Source of the DNA: Bryum argenteum | Lineage: Eukaryota; Streptophyta; Bryopsida; Bryales; Bryaceae | Direction: 5' to 3' | DNA length: 64,000 nucleotides | NCBI GenBank assembly: GCA_037043015.1 | Contig: CM073324.1 | Coordinates: 11,987,013-12,051,012, forward strand | Shown: positions 1-10,886 of the stretch, in pieces | How the letters are laid out: every line of letters begins with the position of its first letter | How positions within the stretch are numbered: the stretch's first letter is position 1 | Position numbers and translations under genes: made by a program | Notes under the pieces: generated by a model | What the model was told of the DNA's origin: nothing | The model's database searches: none | What the model saw: the letters and a program-made list of their open reading frames with translations, nothing else

Positions 1-4
1 AGTC

Positions 5-238
5 TTATGCCAATCGGATGATCTTATCCAAACAGATGACTACTTGCCAGTCACGAAAACAGCTCTGTTGCGGGAAATGAACCTTATACTTGCGTTTCCG
101 ACTGCGATCCTCTTCCTCCTCTTCTTCTTCCTCCTCCTCTCCTTCCTCTTCGGGCTCTTCCTCCTCTTCTACCTCCTCCAACTCCGCCTCTTCCTCATCA
201 ACCTCCTCCGCTTCGTCGTCATCATAGTGTTTCGCCAT
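5..238 (-). CDS. Acidic N-terminal exon of an unidentified gene running off the left edge
   Basis: The ATG at 238 opens a frame whose first 44 residues are almost all Glu/Asp, followed by a basic patch (RSRKRKYK). A good splice donor (AAG followed by GTTCAT) lies at about 83, so the coding exon is probably 83-238 and the rest of the gene lies beyond position 1; the frame continues by chance to a stop at 5. The mix of an acidic N-terminus with a short basic cluster is seen in nuclear chromatin or transcription factors such as SPT5, but composition alone cannot assign a family. The GAG/GAA-rich tract shows as a CTC/TCC tract on plus. Real gene likely, product unknown. Confidence 0.45.
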   Translation of the reverse strand: MAKHYDDDEAEEVDEEEAELEEVEEEEEPEEEGEEEEEEEEEEDRSRKRKYKVHFPQQSCFRDWQVVICLDKIIRLA

Positions 239-3200
239 CGCGAAAACCTAGCGCAATTTCGACGCTTCACTAAAATTTCGCACAACACTCAATTCACTCG
301 AAACAAAAAGCAGATATGGTGCGGTGACAGTGACTGCAAACCCTTATATGGTCGAAACCACGCGTGAGGGCGAAGGAAAGCATCTAGAAACGATTTTCAA
401 CACCCTAGAAATTGGTTCCTAGAGCAGAAATTCCGCCAAAACGTGGCAGACGTGACAATTGACTGGTGCGTGTTCAGCAAAAAAAACATACAGAGTAGCA
501 ACAAAAACTTACCGACAGGTCCGGGGGCGGCAAAGAATGGGATCAAACGGCCCGCTGATCCGTTCCACGCCGTCGCGAGCTCAAAATGACGAGAAGAGCA
601 CCAACGAGAACGTTACAAACAACAAGGGCGCGAGGAGACACTGGAGCGGGCACAGTCCCGGCCAGAGCAGTTGTAGAAAGTGAGCGAGACAGAGTGGAAA
701 CCCTAACTCGCCATAACCAAGCCAAAAGCCATAGCCACACCCACAGGCACGGACGGAAGGATCAAAGCCTGTGGGACATACGCTCGCACACTATTTGCCG
801 ATTTAGTGTGACTTCTTTTAATCCCCTGGACTTCGTCTTCGACATGGCCGCTTTGTCATGTTGGTGCACAAATGGTACTTATGATATTCAATTAATGTTT
901 CATAGCATCATTTCGGCTATATTAAGTCAAATAATCACTTTCACATTATAAAACCGACTTTTACATTATAAAACCGTAGTTGGTTTGGGATTTTCTCAAA
1001 ATAAATTTTTTTAGATTTTTGCCATACAAAAAAGTAATTAGGAATAAGATTCCCATATAATTATGGTAGTTATAGTACCTACCTTGAAAGTCCTACTTCT
1101 CGATTGTGAGAATGCTTTTATTCAAATCTTAGTTCAAGAGCCATATTGATTCTTGTTTATAAAAAAAATTGTAATGATCGCTTCACTACAAGATGTGACT
1201 TGAGACATGTCAAAATGCACTTATAGAAAAGATGTTGGAAAAGTCTGTAAGAAGTTTGATTTTCCTTGGAATACCTCTCAATTTTAGAATCTTTGATAAA
1301 GGTTCTTGTAATGTGTCGCTATGATTCATAAATATTGAATCAACATTATACGTTCCAAGTAAAGATTTAGAGTGGGTTTTTGACAACATTTATATTCTCT
1401 TATGATAGCCACATTGTCGGGTCTGGTTATTGACTGAAAATGGATGATATATTTGGTTTTTAGGAGTATAATCCGACTTGTATACACTGCAGTAACAATG
1501 GATTAACATTGGTTTTAGTGTTTCCTATAAAGCCCATGGTACCTCCGTAAACGAAAGATATACAAGTTCTATGTCACCTTCACATTTGACCCACTTTGAT
1601 TTGTGCATTGTGGCATCTTTAGTGCAAAGTATCCTCGCACATTGGGAAATATCATGACTGACATGTGGCAAAAAAAATAATGATCAAGAGGGTTTCAAGA
1701 TTTAAAATAAGGAGTTTCAACATTTAAAATAATCAATATAGGAGCATGCACCTTAGTCGGATGGGTGGGACAGGTTTCCAATTTAGATCCAAAGTACATG
1801 ATTACAATTTGGAAACCTATCCCACCTGTTTAATTGGAATCTACGAGTGAATCTGTAGTGCTAAAAGGCAAGCAATTAGCTTGTAGTCGTCACAACAAAT
1901 GTACGGTTTACAAAATTATTTTCATTTATAGAAGTGGTTTCCATTGACATGCTCACTTTTATTGACATACAGTTCTTACTAACATTGGTTCCGTGGACAT
2001 GCCATGCTCACTTCCTATATATGGTTCTATCACTTCTATGTGACATTGAAATAAACATATGGATATTAATTATAAATTTTCTACATTTGTGTGCTTAGAA
2101 TTTAGTTATTAGATTGTTATGTAAAACTTATGATGGGTATGGATTTCTGGGCCTTGTTTTGGTTCCATATGTGACCATTGAATTGTTTTGTGAATAACTA
2201 CACGTATTGAAACGAGTTAGAGGTTTTTGCTTGAATGTGTAATTGCATAGAAGAAATAAGAAGGTTGTTTGTACGCTTTACTCCTCCACATTTACATTAT
2301 CCTAGTTTTGTGACCTTCCTCATGCTCTTCTCTTTGAGGTTTGAGGTGTTCTGAGGGATTCGGTGTAATTTTATACTAAAAGAATATAATGCCTAAAAGG
2401 CAAGGAAACCTATTTTATATGTATGTTGAGGAAAATCCCAACACAAAAACGGTTAAAGTATTACAATCTTTCACTTACACCACTAATCATTTAAATGATG
2501 TCAAGAAAGCTAAATTAGAATTAAACGATACTTGCTTTGAATTGTACAATTGGGTACACTCTGACAAGGGTTAAAAAAGAGCTTTTTGGAATACTTGTAA
2601 AGAAGGTGGTAGGAAATATAGCTATGAAACATATGGATCTTCAAATACTAATATCTTAAGGTTACTTGATATTCCAACATCTATAGAGAACTAATATAGG
2701 CAATAGAAACCTAAATTTGAAAATAGAAGTTACAACAGTTAATTCGCTTTGCGATAAAGCCATGATTTGTTTGTCGAGAATATTCCAACAGAAAACTACT
2801 TTTTGATTTATTATAAACTTTATAACTGCAACCATTAAAATATGATGTTTTATGAAAATATTGCAATATAATTCATCACACCTTTGATTTTTTTAAAGTG
2901 GATATCTTATTTTACTCTAGTTTGAGCGTATATTCAAATATGAAACAAGTGAAATTAGAGATTCTAAGTTCCATTTGATAGACTCTGATTCGAGATGCTT
3001 TAGGTCGTGAATTAGAGAGTGCTTTGAAAAATTTTAAACTAGTTTTGGAGCAGTTTGTAGTGCTTCAGATGTTTACTATTACATTATAAATTGGTTTAGA
3101 TTCTTTTATCCTTTACGTATGTCTTGTACACAAGTAGGTTTGGGATCTTGGGGTGTTGAGGAATTTCTTCATATTGCTGCAATATAGTGTACAAAGAATG

Positions 3201-3529
3201 CAAGAACTCACATTTTTCCGCCCCTTGTGAATCCATCATCATGCAAGCAAGAATTACTTTGCTTCTAGGTTCAAGTGGATGGATTACACATTTGCAAATG
3301 TACGGACATCACCTTCTTAGAATTTTTTTTGAAAGTGAAGTATTTAAAAGGTCTTATTTTTGTTGATCTTGCTAAGTGTCGATGCGTGAAAAATGGGCGT
3401 TCTCTATTTCAAATACCAATAACAAAAACTTCATAAACAAATGTCTACATCTAATTAGAAAGTATAAAGCATGTTACCATGGTAGGGCCATATTCTAACA
3501 TTCTAAGAATTCCCGTAAATCTTTGCAAA
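239..3529. other. Upstream region and AT-rich gene-poor DNA
   Basis: Positions 239-900 have balanced composition and probably include the promoter and leader of the minus-strand gene at the left edge. From about 950 the DNA turns AT-rich. Short open frames, for example 2389-2574, have no recognisable domain and no coding bias I can point to. One short hairpin is listed separately. I see no RNA gene. Confidence 0.5.
1764..1826. repeat. Short inverted repeat (hairpin)
   Basis: Positions 1764-1784 pair with 1806-1826 (19 of 21 bases) around a 21-nt loop. It is probably a remnant of a small inverted-repeat element. No target duplication is visible. Confidence 0.5.
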
Positions 3530-3736
3530 AATAGGTAGATTAGTGTTAGATACACTAATTTATATGAACATGTTATAAGTTTTTACTATTGATCAATATT
3601 TTTACCCTCTACATCCGTCAAGATGGGGATCCTTCTAGAGTATTGCAATCAATACTCTTGGTAATTTTTTTCTATCAAAAGTAAAAGCTTACAACATTTT
3701 CAAATCTTATAAAAATCTAACACTAATCTACCTATT
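3530..3736. mobile_element. 207-bp foldback MITE
   Basis: Terminal inverted repeats of 22 bp (3530-3551 and 3715-3736) match perfectly. Inside them a second pair of arms (about 3567-3600 and 3664-3697) also pairs imperfectly. The centre (about 3640-3659) is a perfect short palindrome, so the whole element can fold into one long hairpin. There is no coding capacity. The target duplication is not clear, so the superfamily is not assigned. Confidence 0.7.
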
Positions 3737-4308
3737 CAGTGTACTAAATTTTGTCATTTATATAGCAATCTAAATTGTTGACATCAACATGCAGTTACTG
3801 AAGTACCCTAATCCTTAAGTTTTATTATTTTTATCACATTTTTAAAGGTGAAGAGCATTAGTGATTTAAGTTTTATACTTGTACTACAAAATGGTGAATT
3901 AGTCCCTTTTTTATTATAGTCTTTTACTGTCTCAGCATGCTCAATCACAATAATAATTGTTTTGGTGAGAGTATGGCACACATTACACTTCCTTTGAAAG
4001 TATATATATTTAAGGCTATAGTGAAGATATTTGTAAATGAGAATTGCTAAGGCTCCATTATCGAACCTATTCCACTTTTAGAACAATTATTGATAAAAAA
4101 ATGATATCTTCGAATCTTTTGAGAATCCTAAATTCAAACTTCATCATTTATTAGGTTTATTCTTTTCCATTTTTGAATATTTAGTAAAACTTTTATAATC
4201 CATCCATTGGTTTTATGATAATTATTATAATCATTACTCTTTTTTTTTTCTTTTTTTTTTCTTTTTTTTTTTTTTTTTTCATAGCTTTAGTATGGATTCC
4301 GTTATGCA

Positions 4309-5575
4309 TCCCTCCCCATATTAAGAGTGAATCTTGTCCTCAAGTTTTATATTGTTATAGTCGATCTTCGTTTTATCGTGTTGGGTGAGTATTGCCTTCA
4401 AAATCTTGTAATTCCATGGAGCCATTTTCATAAGCTTTGTGGATTATATAGAATTCTAACCATTGCATTCAGAACTTCTTTAAAATTTTTTGAAAACAAC
4501 AAATTTGAGTCATCAATTTTTAATTTCTTGGGTTAAAGTTTACTATCATAAAACTATTGCCGCGGTTTTGGGTGGCTAACATATGCAAGTATGCGTTTGC
4601 TCCTTTTCCATTGAGTTGTTCAAGTTCATAAATCGTTTCTTTTAAAGCCTTCAGATTATAGATTCCATATTTTATGTATGGAAATTAATATCTCATTTTT
4701 CAGATGTGATTTCGGTTTTACATATTTTTCTTTATTGACATGCTACAATTTATTCACCATTAGTATTCAAAATAATTTTATTTTTATTTGAAATTTTCTC
4801 CAATAAATTATCTCTTTCTTTCCGTGAACTACTCGAATCATTTGCCTTTGTGCATAATTCATTCTTAAGAGATAGTATACATGATTCATAATTCTTTTTC
4901 ATAAGTTGCAAATTATGATTAATTGTGGCAAAATTCTCCTCAGCCTTATCACAAATTTGAAGCTTTATATCTTTTTCCAAACCTTCACTTCTTAATTGAT
5001 AATTTTGTTTATTGCAATTGTCATCGCGGCTAACTTTTGCAAGATCTTCCAATTGTCTATTCAATTCTTTATTTTGTTGGGTCACTTTTAATATATCACT
5101 TTTCGATTGTTTAATTTCAATTTTGTGTGTGAAACATACCTTCAAAAAATCAACTTCTCTTTCGCATTTCCATTCAAAGTCCCTTCTTGCCATATTTTTA
5201 GAGCCTCTTTCCTCTAACATTTTATTTTTCCAATTTTACGAATTTTCTTTTTCTTCTTGCAAATTCAATTTGAAATCATTGATTACTTCGTCTCTAATAT
5301 GAATTTGATCATAACACTCTTCAATAACATCCATGAAATGCAAGCAATTTCCATGCAGATAATTTTCATTCATTGTCGTTGGACAAAAATTCTCAAGGTT
5401 GGGATCAAACGTTCTTACATAACTTTTATTCATCTTACAAAATTTAATTTTTTAATTTTTTTTCAATTAGTTGATTTATCGTTTTAATCAATTTCTTTTG
5501 AATGAACCAAACATTATTCTATAGATAATAAATCCTATTTCCTCGTCATTTGCCTCCCCGGCAGCATCGCCAAAT
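4309..5575 (-). mobile_element. Relic of a non-autonomous LTR retroelement (internal domain)
   Basis: Read on minus, a primer-binding-site-like stretch at 5572-5555 matches the 3' end of plant tRNA-Asp at 15 of 18 positions. It sits two bases inside a CA-ending sequence (LTR end at 5575). At the other end is a purine tract (GGGGAGGGA, 4317-4309) preceded by the GAGGACAAG-type leader common before polypurine tracts of plant LTR elements, and followed by TG. The internal domain is only about 1.27 kb and has a coiled-coil frame but no protease, reverse transcriptase or integrase. I could not pair the two LTRs, so the outer limits are unknown. Confidence 0.5.
4750..5433 (-). pseudogene. Coiled-coil, gag-like frame with one internal stop
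   Basis: Two minus-strand frames, 5433-5236 and 5220-4750, are in the same phase and are separated only by a TAA at 5236-5238. Together they give about 228 codons. The second part is rich in Lys, Glu, Asn and Leu with heptad-like spacing, so it is probably a coiled coil; no zinc knuckle or enzyme motif is present. It lies between a PBS-like site and a purine tract, so the best reading is a degenerate structural protein of the surrounding retroelement relic. Similarity to a known gag is not proven. Confidence 0.4.
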
Positions 5576-5859
5576 GTTGAGTACTAGTAGGTTTTCTCCT
5601 AATTGGAAATATCCAAAGAGGTCGGATTCGATTGCTAGGGTGGCCATTTGTTAGGTTTTGTAATTAGATTGTCACATATTATTTTAGAATATCTTAATTG
5701 ATTTTTTTAGTATACAAAATTTTTCTCGATCATAATATTTAATTGATAAATTTATATTTCTCTTTATTGGTTTTATTTATTTATTATAACATTTTATTTC
5801 TTCTAATAAAATGCAAATTTAATTATCTGTCATGAGTTGATTTCTCTCCAATTATCTCC

Positions 5860-5949
5860 AACACTAATGCGCAACAAAATCCCAATTTTGTTTTAATCAC
5901 GTCTAACACCAATGTGCAACACAATCCCAATTTGATTTTAAGCACGTCC
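5860..5949. repeat. Two tandem copies of a 45-bp unit
   Basis: Positions 5860-5904 and 5905-5949 are near-identical direct copies with a few substitutions, just left of the foldback element. They make the minus-strand translation locally repetitive, but no gene is supported. Confidence 0.75.
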
Positions 5950-6036
5950 AGCACGGATGATCCAGTTAGTAAAATAGCCATGGCATGCCTCCATGCTTGT
6001 TCAACTACTCCAATTGGTATCATATATCTAATCATG

Positions 6037-6680
6037 TACAATAGGGTGACATTCAAATTGGCCGTTTAGTAGTTCCAGGGATAGTGTCCTACACTGCTGC
6101 CAACTTTGACACCCTCCCCAAAGCTGAGAAATTTTTATTTTACCATGAAAATTTGGGACAACATCATCTTTATGTTGAAAACATGCATACCAAATTTCAA
6201 GTCCAGGAGACTTATACAAAAAAAATTATGCAAGATCTACCAACATGGGATAGTTGTGAGAAAAGTGTCACAGCTGCCAACTTTGACACCCTCCCAAGAA
6301 TTGAGGAAATTTTTTTTGCCCATGAAATTTTTTGAGCAAAAACATTTTTATGTTGTTTGCATGTGTGGAAAATTTCAAGTCCAAAAGTCCCATACAAAAA
6401 ATAATATTCCAAATCTATCAACATGTGTAGTTTTGAGAAACAAAGGGGAAAACCATTTTACTACTTCCAACTTTGACGCCCTCCTTACGATTGAGTTTTT
6501 GTTGATACATGGTGAAATTTTTGGGACAAGATCATCTCTACGCTGGTAACATGTGAGATAAATTTCAAAGCCAAAAGACATACATAAAAAAAGTTATTCC
6601 ATATCTATCAAAGTTGGCAGCAGTGTAGGACACTATCGCTGGAACTACTAAACGGCCAATTTGAATTTCACCCTATTGTA
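6037..6680. mobile_element. 644-bp foldback element with internal tandem repeats
   Basis: The 73-bp ends 6037-6109 and 6608-6680 are inverted copies with about 71 matches and no gap. Inside, the end sequence recurs as a direct repeat starting near 6096, 6273 and 6463 (periods 177 and 190 bp), each copy beginning with GCCAACTTTGACACCCTCC or a variant. The outermost bases read TACAATAGGG, so a TA target duplication is possible but cannot be told from the TIR itself. Open frames inside follow the repeats and are not genes. Confidence 0.8.
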
Positions 6681-7245
6681 GAGTTACTTCCAATCACTTA
6701 CAATCACAGTACTTCCAATTCTTATACCAACACACGCTTTCCAACTTCCAATTCTTACACCAAATTACCAACACACACTTTCCAACAATATAGTTTAATC
6801 TCTAAATTGCATCACTTCACAATCACCAACTAAAACTAATAATATCCAATCAAATACTTCCAATTTCAGAAAGGCGCTCAACTTCACACACATGGAGACT
6901 AATATTTCTATTGGCTTCATTATTGTTTTGTATTTCTCCCAATCCAGTGAGTTATATGCTACTAAACTAGTTTGTACCTATTGGAATCTAAATTAAACTC
7001 ACTATTTTTTTAATTGATAATAAATGATCACTAACAACCTATATACACCTCTTATCATCAACCAATTGGTTAAATAAAATTCAATAAAAAAAGATATGTT
7101 TGTAACCAATGGGTTTACTAGAGTACAGTACATGGATTGTAGTGGTTGGATAAAGAAGGGGATGTGTACCATTTCAATTAAAACTGAAGCTCGTGTCGTA
7201 TTATATTTAGTAAGGATTAGTAGAAATAGCGTTGAAAAATTGTTG
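6681..7245. other. AT-rich intergenic DNA
   Basis: CA/TTC-rich short-period sequence near 6690-6790 (repeated CCAATTCTTA and CACACxCTTTCCAAC words), then unstructured AT-rich DNA. No gene seen. Confidence 0.5.
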
Positions 7246-7827
7246 GGAATGACTTGTCTCTAATGACACAAAAATGTCTTTTTTACATTGTGTGGCTAAT
7301 GACATCAAATAAGGTTGTGAAAAATTGATGCATCCTCAACAACGTCTTCCTGGCAATAGAGGCCATGAAATGGTCAAAGGAAAGTATCTAAGACATAGTG
7401 ATCATACTTCTCGACTTTGAAAAAGCTTATCATTACGTGAATTGGGGTTTCCTGAAGCCGCTACGAGCAAATTGGAATCCACATATAAGTAGATCTTATG
7501 GACTTCTTAGCACCCTACCTTTATTTATTCATTACCGACATTTTCTCATACATGTTTGACAACCCTACATATGAGATTAAAGGATTACTTCTACAATACA
7601 TGTTGATAGTACGTACGTAAATTTTGCCAATAATACAACAATCTTTTTTGATATACCTAATGCATTATTATATTTGTCATTTTTCTTTTATCATCTCTAA
7701 GTGAGTAAGCGACACTAGACCATAATATAATTTGGGAGAAATGATAATATATGATTTTTTTTAAAAAAATGTAATTAGAGGCATAATCGAAATAGACACT
7801 CTTTTGTCAGTAGGGACAAGTCATTCC
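7246..7827. mobile_element. Inverted-repeat element enclosing a LINE fragment
   Basis: 33-bp arms at 7246-7278 and 7795-7827 match in inverted orientation at 28 of 33 positions, both starting GGAATGACTTGTC. The roughly 580-bp interior holds a LINE reverse-transcriptase fragment. It is either a non-autonomous DNA element that captured a LINE piece, or two separate elements in chance arrangement. No clear target duplication. Confidence 0.45.
7332..7540 (+). pseudogene. LINE (non-LTR) reverse transcriptase fragment
   Basis: Frame 7332 reads ILNNVFLAIEAMKWSKES, one stop, then DIVIILLDFEKAYHYVNWGFL. This matches the conserved plant LINE block in which a D-F-x-K-A-Y motif supplies a catalytic aspartate of the polymerase. 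The frame has a stop at about 7389 and shifts near 7480, after which pieces such as LWTS and HPTF appear in another phase. Only about 70 codons survive; there is no endonuclease or RNase H domain. Dead fragment. Confidence 0.75.
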
Positions 7828-10506
7828 ACATAAATTTTTTGCAGGTATTTCCTCTAGCGAAAGTTTGAGTTCCATAAGCAATAATTGGATTGTCAATCGT
7901 GAGGTATATAAACCTTGTAGATGACGATCACATTCCTACGTGGCTTTTGGGCTTCCATGATAAATACTTATAGCGTTCATAGAAATTTCTTGTTGAATGA
8001 TGCATGGGAACAAGAAACAAATAATGAGAATCATGAATAAATGATAGGAACTAGGAACAAATGATGGAAAATAATAAGGGAAATTGGTGGACAGGAAACT
8101 AGACAAAGAATGAGAACCGAAAAGAAGAGTTTAGAGATATGGAACTATTAATGAAGGAAAGGGGAATGGTAAACCACAATGAGGACGTAATATTAGGAAC
8201 AAGGGATCCATGGAGCGGAGGATATGCTATAAATATTATAAAGTAGCGGATTCATCAACTAGGATACTGAGATAGAGAGTAGTTTTTGAAGAACAACAAA
8301 TAAACAATTCAACAATAAACAACTCACCTATCGAGATGAGGGGGACCTTACCCACAAATTAATCAAATACATGCATGGTCATGGTCATCGCCATCATCAC
8401 TTGGTCATGTATATACGATATGAAGAGTTTTGAAGATTTTGAATTTAAAACTCTCCATGCGGTGTATACAAAACCTAATGGTAGTATTTGACTAATATTG
8501 AGAGTTTATTAGATTCCAAAAATATAACAAGGAGTCAAACGGAAGGGGACAAAGCATGGGGCTTGAGAAAAAGGGAGCAAAGGACATACTGTTATCTGAT
8601 AAAGCAGTAGGACCATCACCGAGGGAGCCGATGATAGGGGGTAGTTTTTGAGGCACCAAAGAAAGAGCTCACCCATTGAGACGAGGGGACCTTACTCACA
8701 AATTAATTAAATACTAATTTATTTTATTTTTTGTTCAAAAGACACACTTATATACAATTCCTTACTCGTGTCCTTCGAACACAAACATCAAAAAGGTCTC
8801 ATCACAATTTTAAAAGAAATATGTAAAAAAATCCATACGTAGTCACGAACTTTTGCTATCATTTTACGGGTACAACATATATGAATAGAACACCTCGATC
8901 ATATCACATTAAACCTTGAACAAATCCTTTTAGTTCATCGGTCACTTGCAAATATACCTATAACACCCAATAGTATCACTTTGACAAAACAAAATTAAGC
9001 GTGACAATAACAAGTGCCATCGATTGAATGGTTATAGAATGAATTTCATGCAATTCACTTTTCTATACATTTCTTCAAAATAAACCCTTCAAATATCAGC
9101 ATCTAATTTAAGACTTATTTTGCAGAATCCCCATCTTATACCTACATTATAGGGAATTAGTATGCCTGAGCGAAGTTGCCACGCTCATACAAGTAATTTC
9201 CAATATCTATGGGGCCATAAATACTTGGAAATTTAATATCTTGGGATCTGCCAGTTGGAATTGCATTCCAATTGGTGCCTCCACCTTTACAAAAAAAATT
9301 GTTTTCAATGACACCTTATGTGGCTCGATCAGACTAATGCTCTGTGATATCATAATGTCACTCACTCACACACACAATCACTCACAAACAAATCAGACTA
9401 CTTGCCCTTAATAGTAGACGTGTAGTATATATTTTTCCATAATTTAGCAATATGTAATGTGTAATATCATAGAGTATGATATGATATCTTGGGATACAAC
9501 ACACCTTGTTCATCACACTTTTGTGAGAAACCAAGGGTGTGATATTGAAGGATTCATCATAATCCCTACAATTTCAAGCACTATTTGCATGCTTTTCCAT
9601 CAAAATTGCCTTCTTTCCATGCAAGATGCAAATTTCTGAATTCACGCAGATTTTGAAGTATATAACCGTAGGATCTAAACCTAAATAGTACATGTATGTC
9701 TATACCAAATCTTAAATTCAAATTCCTCACCATTTGTGAAATCATAACGTTAAAAGTTGAAAACTACGTTTTTCCTATGTTGTGAAGTAAATTTTTGGGG
9801 GCCAAAAGAACCATTTGTGGTAGAAACTTTGTGCTTTGAGGCTCTCCAAAGCCTTAAACGTGTTTATGCCATTTTTACCCTCATAGGACCTACAAAACCT
9901 ATAGAATTGCTTGACTATTCGCATGGCAGTATGGTGAAATTCAAATACAATGGCCCATTTTGCAAAAATTGAAAAGGCATGTAAAATTTATTATACTGAT
10001 AATCCAAATGGTAAGATCAGGCCTCATCACCTTTTTTACTTGAGAGGAAGCAGAATCTCAGTTTCTGGCGAGTTTTTGAAGTTTCTACACTTAAGAATAA
10101 ATGAGCATATACCATAGTTTGGGCAATTTTGGGCAGATTTCAAATAGTGTTTTCAAACTTTGACCGCAAATATCTCTTAGAGAATGCGGATGAGATGACT
10201 TTTCAGCAAAACCTCTACAACATACGAAATGTTTCAACTTCATTCAATCTAATGCCCCATTCAGACGGAGAGGCATGGACCACCCCCAAAACACCCTGGA
10301 CCACTGTGCTCATCGAAAAAACCAGAAAGTGTTCACACGATGAATTGTGCAAAGTGTATATTTTGGAATGGAGAGGTAAGTAGCGAGAGTGGGCGGACTT
10401 GACGCTTCCCACCGTCGTTGATTAGTACCACCATCGTAACCATGATGAAGGAAATTCAATTTTGGATATGGATATTTTGTTGAATTTGAAGTGACACGAC
10501 CGAGGG
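7828..10506. other. AT-rich gene-poor DNA with one direct repeat
   Basis: A 48-bp sequence at 8323-8370 recurs at 8668-8714 with several substitutions, and the preceding word GTAGTTTTTGA is shared too, so a roughly 350-bp duplication is present. Open frames at 9757-9972 and 10129-10383 have no domain I recognise. No RNA gene seen. Confidence 0.5.
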
Positions 10507-10886
10507 TGGGCTCCGGGCGAGTTCGGGCAACATTGGGGCAGTGTGTAGAAAATTAAATTCAAACCATCTCTCTCAACCCAACCCTCGTGCTCCTCATTCG
10601 CAACGTACTCGTCTTCCGTGTTTGCTTGATGGTCGTGCGGGTTTAGAAACTTGCCTTCCCGACTTGTAGTCTGGCAAAGCAATCGCGGCGTGTGTCATTG
10701 GTTAGCTCTTGGGGTTTTCTTTCCGCATGCGCAATGTCCGTGTAAGTTTTCCATTTCCTGCTGTTTCGTGAAGAGTACTTCGTTTCTAGTTGATTGATCG
10801 CATGTGAGCATCCTCTTTGAGATCAGTGTACCTGTTTCTCCGATTAGGGTTTCCTGTAAGCCGTAGCTTTTGCTCAAGTCCGGTCC

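Noticed and set aside
44..367. Hydrophobic open frame on plus opposite the acidic exon
   Set aside because: It is the complement of a GAG/GAA repeat; the Leu/Phe-rich translation is an artefact of that composition.
4230..4280. T-rich tract as a poly(A) tail of a retroposed gene
   Set aside because: No gene-like sequence adjoins it; it falls inside the putative LTR of the relic element.
6084..6581. Several overlapping open frames on both strands
   Set aside because: They follow the tandem units of the foldback element and change frame between units.
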